A stretch of 51,141 bases of DNA, taken from the NCBI RefSeq assembly GCF_000220395.1, contig NW_004086160.1, forward strand, positions 1 to 51,141. Reading direction: 5' to 3'. Shown here piece by piece: positions 25,536 to 37,059 of the stretch; positions within the stretch are counted from its first letter, which is position 1; every line of letters begins with the position of its first letter. Below the pieces are notes generated by a model. That model saw only the letters and a list, made by a program, of their open reading frames with translations. It was not told the origin of the DNA and did not search any database. Made by a program: the position numbers and the translations under genes. The stretch comes from Ichthyophthirius multifiliis. Lineage: Eukaryota > Ciliophora > Oligohymenophorea > Hymenostomatida.

Positions 25536-26748
25536 ATTCATATATATAAATATAGGCTTCTTGCTAAAATTTAATTAATTATGTAAGAATTGAAATGGAG
25601 AAATATCATTTATATAATGTAGTACCTCGTTTAGTTACTTTTTTGGAAAATTTAACTAATTGGTACATTAGATTAAATAGATAAAGAATAAAAGACGAAG
25701 AAGGTTAGGATGATTAATTAACAGCCATAAATGTATTATTTAATGTAATTTTAAACTCGACAATTTTAATGTCTCCTTTAGTACCTTTTATCACTGAAAG
25801 TTTCTATTAAAATTTAGTTTTGGCAATTCCTTAAGATTCACACTATTATGAAAAATCTGTTCATTTATTGAGAATTCCAGAACCGAAATAAGACCTTTTG
25901 GATGAAAAAGTAGAAATTGACTTCGAAAGAATGCAGACTATAATTAATTCGTCTCGTTAAATAAGAGAAAAGAGAAAAGTCTCATTAAAATAACCTATTA
26001 AATCTTTAACTATTATCAATAGTGATAAGGAGTTTCATGACAGTTTGAAAGATCATATTTAATATATTGAAGAAGAAATAAATACACCTTCCGTAAATGC
26101 AGAATTAAACGTAGATAAATATGTAGAATATAAATCAACACCAAATCATAAAATTTTAGGGTAAAAACTTTAGAAAAACTATAATAAAGATGTCAAATAA
26201 GCAGTGAATGTTTTAAATTAAGAATAAATCGCTTAATTATAAAAGAAGGTTTTGTTTAAATTTTGGGACATAAATTATAATTAGAAGATTTCTTAATTGA
26301 AAAATAATACAAGAAAAATGTTCTTGCAGAAAATCTAGAATTAGGAGGAGAAAACGAATATATTTTATTATTGGATTTATCTTAAGATGAAAAGCTTAAA
26401 TAAAAGGGAATTGTAAGAGAATTTACTAGTAGAGTTTAGAAGACTAAAAAAGAATGCGGATTATAGGCTGATGACGATATTATTATTTTTATAGATTTTA
26501 CTAAAGCACCTAAATTATAAGCTGTTATTAATGATGATTTATAAAATATAATTAAAACTTTGAAAAAACCAGTCTAAAATATGTCTGAAAAAGCACCAGG
26601 ATTATAATAAGTAGATAAATCTCTTAAAAATTTTGAGATTGATGGCGAAACTTTCAAAATCGAACTATACTATAATAAAAAGGTTAAAATATATTTATTA
26701 TATATAAATTATTGTATATTAATATTTTTTATTTATTTATAGAATTGA
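23070..26748 (+). CDS. Isoleucyl-tRNA synthetase, cytosolic type
   Basis: Charges tRNA-Ile. Seven exons: 23070-23327, 23435-23569, 23617-23705, 23746-25210, 25255-25473, 25556-26682, 26743-26748. Class I motifs are clear: [13 protein letters not shown] (HIGH equivalent, residues 76-79) and [13 protein letters not shown] (622-626). The editing domain ([34 protein letters not shown]), [24 protein letters not shown] and the anticodon-binding part ([21 protein letters not shown]) are all of the eukaryotic cytosolic/archaeal type. Exons sum to 3299 nt, one short of 1100 codons: the A-run 26241-26244 lacks a base, after which the correct frame ([24 protein letters not shown]) resumes. Introns 1 and 5 carry (AT)n; intron 3 is 40 nt. 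Confidence 0.95.
23338..23429. repeat. AT-rich microsatellite in IleRS intron 1
   Basis: Starts as a repeated AAATATAT unit and turns into (AT)n, filling most of the 107-nt first intron of the isoleucyl-tRNA synthetase gene. Confidence 0.75.
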
Positions 26749-26887
26749 AGAAATGATTGGTAAAAAAAAAATACATATTAATTATTATTTAGTCTTTTTA
26801 ATATAATAAATAAAATATTTTTATTTAAAAAAGTTTTTATATATAAAAATGGATTCATTTATTTAAATTTAATATTTGAAAATATAA

Positions 26888-26927
<40 letters not shown>

Positions 26928-26929
26928 CA

Positions 26930-28470
26930 TGTTTTATTTCTATATAAGAAATCAATCTTTAAAAAAACTTGCAAAACTAATAATGGTCTTTTTTTATATT
27001 GAATATTTAAAAAAATATCTTAAAAAATAATATAACATCAGAACAAGCAATATGTTTAATGTTTATATGTTTACTTGTTATGATGTTTTTTATGTAATTT
27101 ATTTAATAGAATTTAATCAATAAAAAAAAAATCAAAAAGAATGGATAAAAGCTAATGACTATTTTAAAAACTAATTAAATATTAAAATAAAAATAGAACA
27201 GTTAATATATATAGAGCTTTTATAAGTATTTTTAATCTAATTTTTAAGGTTATTTCCATTGCCCATTTTCGCGATTATATTTTTTTTACAGAATAATATT
27301 ATGAATATAACGAAAATAACTAAATAAACTTTTGGGTTTTATGATCACACAAAAATTTAAAATGTTAAATTTTCATAAATATTTAAATTCTTTATATTGG
27401 GTAATTGTTACTATGTATACCCTAAGATATGGATATATAGCTTATTATACTCCTAATAAAAAAATAACTGTAGCATGTATAACTCTTTTTTAATTAAGGA
27501 ATTCTCGCCTATTTATTAAATGCTATAGGTCCTATAGTCTCTGAGTTGACCAAAGACTTGAAATATTCTAAACTTAAAATGAATACTCTTATTTACACTT
27601 ATTTCTTATAAGAATAAGTAGTAGTTATTAATTGTAAGTCAGGAAATATTTTTCAAATTTAAATTTAAAAAATATTAAATAAAATGAAGCAAGTACCATT
27701 AATCTTAATTAACTTTTATGAATTTTTAAAAAAGTACAACTCATTCAGTATAACTTTTTAAATATAATTTTTTAGATTTTTTTAAGAAAATTATCCTATA
27801 TAATATATAATATAAGAATAGAGGTTTTTATTTGATAAAAAATACTCTATAAAGGACAACAAATTTAACAATGTAAATTTTTTGATAAGAAGGTATTATA
27901 TATTAAATATTTATGTTCATTTTTTAAATAAAAAGTAATGTTTAAAATAAATTAGATAATGTATAAATCATTTTATAAATAAGACTAGATTTAGATTTCT
28001 GATGATATATAATTTATTAGTGAAGGAAATATTTATTTAAATTATAAAAGTGTCAGAATACCAATTATTATATTAATTATTAATTATGAAAGAGGATTTT
28101 TTAAAATCTGATAAAAGATTTTCATTTAAGATTTTTAAAAAAAAAATATGTTGAGTCTAGTGCATAAATTTTTAATTTTTCAGTCTTACAAAACATATTT
28201 TTTCAAATTGTTTATAGGTTAACTCATTTTTTAATATACAAGGATTTTAAAATATTATAGTAAAAAAGAAGACTAAATTTGAGGCGATAAATTTAAAAGG
28301 AAAATTAAAATATATTGAGATGTAAATAGAAAATATATATATATCATTAATGAAATTAATAATACTGCTTTATAGTATATTATTAATTAGAATTGTATAG
28401 ACGAAGATTTTAACGATTCTAACGACTTTTTAAAATTAAATTATTTGTGCTAATACTTAAGAATTTTATT
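26930..28470 (+). pseudogene. Decayed ciliate voltage/cyclic-nucleotide-gated K+ channel
   Basis: Recognisable pieces lie in order but in different frames. Near 27100: FNQ then QKEWIKANDYFKN, as in the extracellular turret. Near 27375-27480: KYLNSLYWVIVTMYTLRYGY then IAYYTPNKKITVACITLF, which is the pore with the selectivity filter GYGD degraded to RYGY. After a shift near 27490: ILAYLLNAIGPIVSELTKDL and KYSKLKMNTLI, the S6 exit and C-linker. A late FNDSNDFLKLNYLCQY near 28400 recalls the C-terminal region of these ciliate channels. Stops and shifts separate every block, so no complete channel is encoded. Functional relatives set membrane potential and ciliary behaviour. It lies just downstream of IleRS, inside the ENT cluster. 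Confidence 0.65.
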
Positions 28471-29830
28471 AAATTTATTTTCGGAAAAATACATTTAAAA
28501 AATATATTTTAATCATATAATAAAAACATTAATTATATTTTTTATAAAAAAAATTAAAATAAAGAAAATTAATTTAAAAAATATATACATACATAATATT
28601 TTAAAGTAGAAAATATCTTAAGTAATTTATTATACTGTAATATAGAAATTTAATAACTTGTTGAGAAAAGATAAAAATTAAGTAGTTAACACATTTCCTT
28701 AGGAAATTCTTCTTATATATAAAATCAAAATTAATAATAATATTAAAATATAATATTAAAATAGTCAATATTATTAATTTTTTCTTAAAATTTATTTTTA
28801 ATAGGGAAATTATAATAATATAAATAGATATATTGGAATAATATCTTTTTATAGAATTTATATAATAAAACTAAGTAAATTTTGTAAGATAAATTAAAAA
28901 AATAAAATATGCATTAATATCTAAAATAATGAGCATTTTATAACTTAAAAAAATTATAGAAAAATATTATTTATATAATCTTATATTTAAATATATATAT
29001 TATATAAAGCTTTTATTTAATAAGATTTTTAATTATATAATTTATATATTTGCTTGGTTTATTTATATTAACAGAATTTAAATTAATTTATTAAAAAAAA
29101 AATTAATAATATTTATTTTATTTAATATCTTATCCTATATTAAATATTTAAACAAAATATTTATATTTTAATTAAATTTATTTAATTTTAGAATTAAATC
29201 AATTTTATCTATTTATCTATGATTTTATATTAGTTTTTTAGCAGCTATGTATTTAGTATTAAAATAATTATTCAATATGATAATTAATATCCTATAAAAT
29301 AAAAAAATATGAATTTAATTTATATATAGAAATAATTAACAAAATAAAAAACTTTAATCATATTATTATTTTAAATCAAATTATTTACATTAATATTAAT
29401 TTTTTTTTAGACATTTTGTATAAAATTTTCTGAAAAATATAATATAAAATAAAAAGATTATAAATCATAAAAAAAAATCAACTTAAAAAAAAATAAAAAT
29501 AAGTATACAAATTAAATATTTATTGATTGGATATTTAAAAAATAAATTATTATCAAAATATATAGAATAATTTTTTAATATTTATAAATTAAATTTTAAA
29601 TTTTCATCCATATTTGAAATATTTTTTTTGACATTTGAAATGAAAATTTATAATCTAAAAATAAAAGAGATTAAATTAATAATATTAAAAAGCTTAAATT
29701 AAAAATTATAAAAAACTTAAAATTAATATAAAAAATCAAATATATAAACCATAGATTAAAATATTAATTATAATTAAAAAAAAAAATATAAAATAAATTA
29801 AAATAAAATAAAATAAAATAAATTAAAAAA
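28471..29830. other. AT-rich upstream region of ENT copy C
   Basis: No gene seen. The last 150 bases contain AAAAAGCTTAAATT (29687-29700) and a purine-rich A(n)T leader just before the ATG. Confidence 0.5.
29655..29700 (+). promoter_or_regulatory. Shared 5' motifs of ENT copy C
   Basis: CTAAAAATAAAAGAG followed by AAAAAGCTTAAATT, about 130-175 bases before ATG 29831. The same words occur at similar distance before copy E, and one or the other before A, B and G. Promoter element or duplicated flank; untested. Confidence 0.3.
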
Positions 29831-31258
29831 ATGACAGAATTAGTTAATATATAAACGTCTCAAAATCATTTACCAAAATAACCATAAGAAGAAGAGGACT
29901 ATGAAAAATTGCCTCCAATAACTTTATTTCATAAAATAACATTCGCTCTTTTAGGCATATGTTCTTTAACCGGTTGGAATTCTATTTTAAATGCTTTTGA
30001 TTTTTTCTAAGATAAATTTCCAAAACATGATTACGTAGATGTCGCTTTTTATTTCCCAATTCCGATTATGTGTTCTAATTTTTTAGTCGGAATAACTTTA
30101 ACATTAATAGGAAATAATATTCCTTTTGAAAAGCGTATTCCTTTTGCTTTAAGAGGGGCTGTACTTACCATAATTTTTATTTGCTTGATAGGTATTTACC
30201 TTAAATAAACATAAGCGGGTATTGCTTTAGTATTCATTGTTTTAATATTTTAAGGAATTTTTGATAGTCTAATGATTAATTCGGCAGTAGCGCTTTCTGG
30301 AGCTACCTAAAGTGGTGTATTAATAAGCATTTTCTGGAATTTTACAGCTTTGTCAGGTATTATTATGAATGTTTTGAGATTTATCGCTTTTGGAGCTTTC
30401 GGGCTATAAGATTTAGATAATGGAACTTGTTTATATTTTGCAGTCGCAACCTTGTTTTATTTAGTAGGAAGTATATGTATAACATTATTTACAAATGGTG
30501 ACTATTATAAAGCCGTTTTGAAAAGAGATTAGATGAAAAATAAAAAATAAGAAGAATAATAAAATTAAGCAATATAAAATATAGAAAAAGAGGTTTTAAA
30601 GATCTAAGATAATCAAGCAGTTGCAGCTAATAATAATTAAGCATAGGCAGCTTAATAATATTAAACCGCTTAAAAAATATTAACTACTAATTAATTATAA
30701 TCTGCTTAATAATTGGATATTGAAAATAATCTAAAAAAGTCTTTTTTAAATAAAATTATAAATTTCTTATAAATAGTAGGACCTGCACCCTTTTTTATAT
30801 TTACTAATTATGTTTAGACTTTTATGCTTTTTCCCGGTGTCTCAGTTTTCTAAAAACCTTCATATACATTAATTTAGAATCCTTTTGTACTTGTTTTTAT
30901 GTGTACAATTTATAATTTAGGAGATTTGACAGGTAAAACATTAGGCTCTTTTAAAATTATATAGAAAGCATTGCTTGCATATTGCGTTGTTATTTCTAGA
31001 TTTTCATTTTTTATTTTTTTTATATTAGTCGCTAGAAATCAGGGATCCTAAGCTATGTAAAACGATCTTTTCTAATTTTTCTTTTTATATATTTTTGCTT
31101 CTATGGATGGATTGATAACTTCTATTTTAATGACAGTCGCGCCTTAAAGAGCAACTAATTCAAAAGATAGAAATTTTATTAGTTACGTAAATATGTTTTC
31201 TTTGACTTTTGGTATTTCAGTTGGATCATTTATGGCTTTAATTTTAGTTGATGAATGA
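29831..31258 (+). CDS. Equilibrative nucleoside transporter (ENT/SLC29) copy C
   Basis: Intact intronless frame, 475 residues, MTELVNIQ to LILVDE then TGA. ENTs carry nucleosides or bases across membranes through eleven helices. Seen: the conserved DYEKLPPITLFHK leader, TM1 ITFALLGICSLTGWNSILNA (the ENT PWN position is GWN here), TM2-6, a hydrophilic Gln/Asn/Ala-rich loop at about residues 230-315 encoded largely by TAA codons, then IVGPAPFFIF, QTFMLFPGVSVFQK, and the TM8 signature YNLGDLTGK (ENT FNxxDxxG[RK]). C ends at 31258. It is the closest relative of copy D over most of the length. Acquired purine salvage is the likely role, as ciliates do not make purines; substrate unknown. Confidence 0.9.
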
Positions 31259-31660
31259 TTTTTTTATATATAGGGAATTTTTTTATTTTCATTTAAAATA
31301 TAATTGCTATGATTTATTTACTTTTTTATACATAATTAAAAAATAATTTTTTATTATAGTGATTGAAAATTATTATTTTAATTTTCTTAATTATATGTAT
31401 ATTTAGTTTTAAAATATTAATTTAAATAAGAGTTTCTCTATATTATATTAAAAAAAGTTATTTACTTAAGTCTTTAATTTTTTTTTAAATAATATAAATT
31501 AATAATAGATGTAATTATAATTGTATGAATTATTATAATAATTCTTAATAAAAGTTTTTTAAATTAAAAAAAAAATGATATATTATTATTTTAATAATTA
31601 GCAACATAATTATTAAATTAATTTTATGTATTATAAATATAGAAGTTTTCTTAAATTTTT

Positions 31661-31663
<3 letters not shown>

Positions 31664-31716
<53 letters not shown>
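31664..31716. repeat. (AT)n microsatellite
   Basis: Pure AT dinucleotide tract of about 50 bases in the 3' flank of ENT copy C, one of the few long intergenic ones. Confidence 0.85.
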
Positions 31717-31725
<9 letters not shown>

Positions 31726-31854
31726 TTAATTTGAATTATCTACTATTTAAAAACATAATAATTTTTTTGTTTTTAATTTAAATATATGATATTAAAAAAT
31801 TCACTATAATATTATTCTACTATTTTAACTTTTACGTAAATTTAGTAATTAAAA

Positions 31855-31935
31855 ATTATTTAGCTTTAATAATAATTGAAAAAAAAAACTATTTAAATGT
31901 TGTAAAAAAATACTAATTTTTTTTACATGTTTTCA
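31855..31935 (+). repeat. 3'-flank block shared by ENT copies C, E and F (copy C)
   Basis: Contains GCTTTAATAAT, then after a gap ACTAATTTTTTTTACATGT. Related words in the same order lie at 40206-40285 and 44038-44108, each 500-650 bases after its ENT gene. Indicates that duplication units extend beyond the coding region. Confidence 0.5.
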
Positions 31936-33040
31936 AGTTAGCCAATATTCTAAATTTTTTCAAATTTAAATATTATATATAATCTTTTTATTTTTTGTAT
32001 ATATATTTTTTTTTAAATTTAAAGATTTTTAATTATTAATGTATTTTTTATATATTAAATTTATATCAAATAAATTTAAATCTTAATATTTAATTTAATA
32101 TTATTTTTAACTTCATATATTAATAAATATTTTATAATTTAGATTAAAAGACAAAAAAATTCTGCGGATTCATATAATTGAATATTTTATCTCTCTCTAA
32201 AAGAATAAAATTACATATTTTGCTGGCTTAATAAAAAAAAAAAAAATTATATAAATCAAATATTTTTTATCAAATTTTAAATAACTTACTGAATTAAAAA
32301 AATATACATATTTATTCTATTGAAAATTATTATATGTAATGATTAAATAAATTGAATTTTTATAATTTTTTATTCGATATCGATTTCTAATTTGGAAATA
32401 AAATATAATCCGTTTCGAGAATATTTGATTATAGTTAATAATTATAAATTTTAAATTATAATTAATAAATTTATTGATATCTTAAAGAAAAGCATAAATT
32501 TTATCCCATATAATTTAATAAAAAAAATTTAATTAATAAATATAAATACATATTATAAAAAATTAAAAAAATTCATTATTATATGCTGTGAAAATCAATA
32601 TAATATATTTAATACACTTCTTTATTCAATTAACATTTAATTCTATTAAAATTAAAATATAAAAAATGTATTTTTTAATTTTAAATTATATTAATATTGT
32701 CAATTAAAATACTATTTAAAAATATAAAAATTATTATTTTCTTAAAAATACTCAAATCATGAGAAATATTTGAACAAATATTTTATTAAAATATAAAAGA
32801 TTTAAAGAATAATAAGCATTTTATATAATATTTTGTAAAAAAAATAATAAAAAAAGGAATATATATGCAGATATTTCTACATATAAAAAAAAATCCTTTC
32901 TAAAATGGATTAAATAAAAAATTATTAAAAAGAAAAGGAAAAAATATACAAAGAATAATAAAATAATTAAATAAGTAAATTCTATATTATGAAAAAATGA
33001 TGTAAAATGGTGATAATTGAAAATTCTTTCATAAAAATGA

Positions 33041-34180
33041 AATATTCAAATAATAAGTTAAAAAAGAAAATAACAAAAAATTAATAAGAAAAAAAAATCA
33101 TTTAATAGAAAATAATAATATATAAATCAAATGAATTAATTAAATAAAAACATTGATTCATTTTTAAAAAAAATTAAAAATATTATAGATAGGTTCGATA
33201 ATTATTGTTAATCAGAATTAGGCCTAAATATTTCTACCTATAATTATAATAAACGTTCAATTAGAAATAATGATATTAATTTAGTGTATAAAAAATTTAT
33301 TTTAAAATTAATTTAATAACCTTAAAATTATGAATAAAATTACTAAAAAAATTAATTAACTAATAATCTAATTTATTTATAGAATAAAAATAATTAAATA
33401 AATCTTTAAAATTATTATAAATCATAAATAATTCATAATAAATTAAAAAATTAAAATTTAATGATCAATAATTTAAAATTATTAGTAAAATATAATAATT
33501 TATATAAAATTAAATAAACAAATATTGAATATTTTATATAAATATTAATATAAATATATATATATAATTTTATTTATATTTTTAAATTAAATCTTATTGT
33601 TTATTAAAAAAACTATATTATTAAATTATATTAAAATATTTATATAAATACAATAAAACCTCTAAGAAAAAAAAAATTGTAAAGACATATTTAAATAAGC
33701 CCAAAAAACAATCATAAAACAAAATTTTTCTTAAATTATTTACTTTTTTAGTAAAATATAAAAAATCAAATAAAAAGTTATGATTCAAAAAATTATAATA
33801 AATAACTATTAGAAATTTAATTAATAAAAATATATGGAAATAAATAACATATAAAATATTTATTAAATTGGAATGCGAAACAAATTTATATTGAAAATAA
33901 ACTAAAATTCAAATATAAAAAAATAAATACAAACTATTAATAAGGCTTTTAAATAATTTTACATATATTTAAATACTTACTTAGACCTATCTAAAATATT
34001 TTTAATTGTAAAAATTATAAAATATTATAAAGAGAGTATTTTATATTCCTAATTAGGAAAAATAATTTAATGAAGTCTTATTAACAAAATGTTTTACAAA
34101 ATAAATTATAAGGATATTAAAAATATTTATTTAAATATAAAATTAATCGTTATAAAATAAATAAAAGTCTACAATAATGA
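33041..34180 (+). CDS. Possible Gln/Asn/Lys-rich protein, unrecognised
   Basis: An open frame of 380 codons without TGA; ATG 33131 would start MNQLNKNIDSFLKKIKN and gives 349 residues to TGA 34178. Content looks protein-like in places: RFDNYCQSELGLNISTYNY, YGNKQHIKYLLNWNAKQIY. Just after the stop another frame continues with NYLSLYYYQYILDMVLEELI, so the gene may run on to about 34350 across a 1-base shift. I know no relative. Random sequence of this composition should meet TGA about every 80 codons, so the run is suggestive but not proof. It may equally be a decaying gene. Confidence 0.3.
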
Positions 34181-35291
34181 TCAATAATTTAACTATTTAT
34201 CCCTATATTACTATCAATATATATTAGACATGGTTTTAGAAGAATTAATTTTTTTTGTTTCAACAATAAAATATTATTATTTGTATATTATTATGATATA
34301 ATATCTAAAAATTGTAGGTAATTGTTTAAATTTAACGATTTTTTCTAAAAAAAAATAAAAAAATATCAATTAATAATATTTTTTTTTTTAAAAAAAAAGC
34401 CATTATTCTTAAAAAATTAAAAATATAAAAAAGAACGTAAACAAGAGAGTATAATTAAAGAATTAAGAAAAATAATTTGAACTATGAAGAAGTTAAAAAT
34501 TCATATATTTAAGTTACTAAGTATATTATAATACATATAATTAAGAGTCAAATATAAAATAAATTTGAAAATAAAATAAAATCTAAGTTATCTTATTTAA
34601 TGCTCTATATAATATTATATCATGTATTAAATCCAATTATAATTTTAAAACTAGGTATTATAGAAATAAATTAAAAAATAAAAAGAAATTAAAATAGTAC
34701 AAAAGCAAATTATTAAATATAATTTAAAAATACATTAAATTATATACATATAACTTTTTAATAAATTAAATAAAAGAAATTAAAATATCTAAATTATAAA
34801 GTAAGATAAAAAATAATTAAAAATAAAATTAAATAAATAATAGTTAAAATTCCATATTATATTTACAAAAATAAAAAAATACAAAAATGAGTATTATATA
34901 ATAAATAATAAAGCTAATAAAAAAAAGAAGATTTTTAAATTTTTAAAATAATTAATTCATAGTAAATTTTTCTTAAATTATAATAAATATAAAAATATTT
35001 ATTTGTAAAGATTATTAAGTATAACATAATTTAAAAAATTAATAAAAATACAATTTTTACTAGTAAAAAACAAAAAATATTGTACTATGAAATCAAGGAT
35101 ATTATAAATAAATGAATGAGGAATAAAAAGGATAAAGAAAGAAGCAAAAGCTTAAATTAAATTAGAAAATAAAAAAATAAATAAGAAAAATTAGATTAGT
35201 TAATAAGATAAGAAATAATCTAGATAAATAAATAATAATTAAATTTATAATGCATATTAAATAATAAAATTAATTATAATATTATTATTTA

Positions 35292-35330
<39 letters not shown>

Positions 35331-35619
35331 TTATTTTTTAATTAAAATATTAAATTTCTTATTTAAAATTTTTATCCTTATGAATAATAAATATGTATAA
35401 AATTATTTATATATAATAATGTTGATAGATTATTTTATATTATATATACAATATTATTATAAGTATATATTAATTTTATTGATAATATTATCCTATAATA
35501 TATATTATATTTAATAAATGTTATATATTTTTTTAAATATATAAAATAAAATATATATATTTAATCATAAATAAACAATTAAATTATTTTAAATTATTAT
35601 AAAGATAAAATAAAAAAAA
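34181..35619. other. AT-rich region upstream of ENT copy D
   Basis: The first ~170 bases may belong to the preceding uncertain reading frame. A Lys/Gln-rich stretch near 35110-35270 is open but has no recognisable content. An (AT)n tract lies at 35296-35327. Confidence 0.4.
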
Positions 35620-37059
35620 ATGTAAGAAAACAAAATAGAAGGCATTGAAATTTCTTAAAATCATTTACCAAAAAAACCAATAGAAGAAGTAGAAGAAGAC
35701 TATGAAAAATTGCCTCCAATAACTTTATTCCATAAAATAACACTCGCTCTTTTAGGTATATGTTCTTTAACCGGTTGGAATTCTATTTTAAATGCTTTTG
35801 ATTTTTTTCAAGCTAAATTTCCAAAAAATGATTACGTAGATGTCGCTTTTTATTTCCCAATTCCGATTATGTGCACTAATTTTTTAGTCGGAGTGACTTT
35901 AACATTAATAGGAAATAAGATTCCTATTGAAAAGCGTATTCCTTTTGCTTTAAGAGGAGCTGTACTTACCTTAGTTTCTATTTGCTTGGTAGGTATTTAC
36001 CTTAAATAAACATAAGCTGGTATTGCAATAGTATTCATTATTTTAATACTCTAAGGAATTTTCGATAGTCTAATCACAAACTCTTCTGTAGCGCTTTCTG
36101 GAGCTACCTAGAGTGGAGTATTAATAAGTATTTACTGGACTTTTACAGCTTTATCAGGTATTATTATGAATGTTTTGAGATTTATCGCTTTTGGAGCTTT
36201 CGGGCTAGAAGATTTAGATAATGGAACTGGTTTATATTTTGGAGTAGCAACCGGTTTCTATATAACAGGAAGTATATGTTTTACTATATTTACTAATTGT
36301 GACTATTATAAAGCTGTTTTGAAAAGAGATTAGATGAAAAATAAAAAATAAGAAGAATAATAAAATTAAGCAACACCAAATGCAGAAAAAGAGATTTTTA
36401 AAATCTAAGATAATAAAATAGTTGCTGGTAATGAAAATTAAGCATAGACAGCTTAATAATTATAGACTACTTAAAAAATATTAACTACTAATTAATTATA
36501 ATCTGCTTAATAATTGGATATTGAAAATATTTAAAAAATATCTTTTTTGGATAAAGTCATAAATTTCTTATAAATAGTAGGGCCTGCACCTTTTTTTATA
36601 TTTACTAATTATGTTTAGACTTTTATGCTTTTTCCCGGTGTCTCAGTTTTCTAAAAACCTTAATACACTTTAATTGAGTTCCCTTACGCTCTTGTTTTTA
36701 TGTTTATGATTTATAATATAGGAGATTTTACAGGAAAAACATTAGGTGGAATCTAATTTTTATAAAAGTCATTTATAGCATATTCTGTAGTTATTTCTAG
36801 ATTTTCATATTTTATTTTATTTATATTGATTGCTTAAAATGAAGGATCGAAAGATATGTAAAACGATCTTTTCTAATTTTTCCTTTTATTTACTTTTGCT
36901 CTTACGAATGGAATGATAACTACTATTTTAATGACTGTTGCACCTTAAAGAGCTACTAATGTATAAGATAGATATTTGATTAGTTACGTGAACATTTTCT
37001 CTTTGACTTTTGGTATTTCAATTGGATCATTTATGGCTTTGATTTTAGCTAAAAATTGA
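35620..37059 (+). CDS. Equilibrative nucleoside transporter (ENT/SLC29) copy D
   Basis: Intact intronless frame of 479 residues, the longest family member, from MQENKIEGIEIS to LILAKN and TGA 37057. Its leader is unlike the MTE of the other plus-strand copies, which start MTELV or MTESV; here MQENKIEG precedes the shared NHLPKKP-like segment, and the acidic run before DYEKLPP is expanded. TM1 ITLALLGICSLTGWNSILNA, the Gln-rich loop at about residues 235-315, GPAPFFIF and YNIGDFTGK are all present. It tracks copy C closely until about 36655, then matches copy G for the next ~75 bases (LIEFPYALVFM). All eleven helices appear intact, so it should be functional. Confidence 0.9.

Larger units (their letters stand above)
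31259..33040. other. AT-rich region downstream of ENT copy C
   Basis: No supported gene; a short ATG-led frame at 32905 is stopped within about 30 codons and TGA soon appears in all frames. Positions 31855-31935 carry a block also found behind copies E and F. A pure AT tract lies at 31664-31716. Confidence 0.45.
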
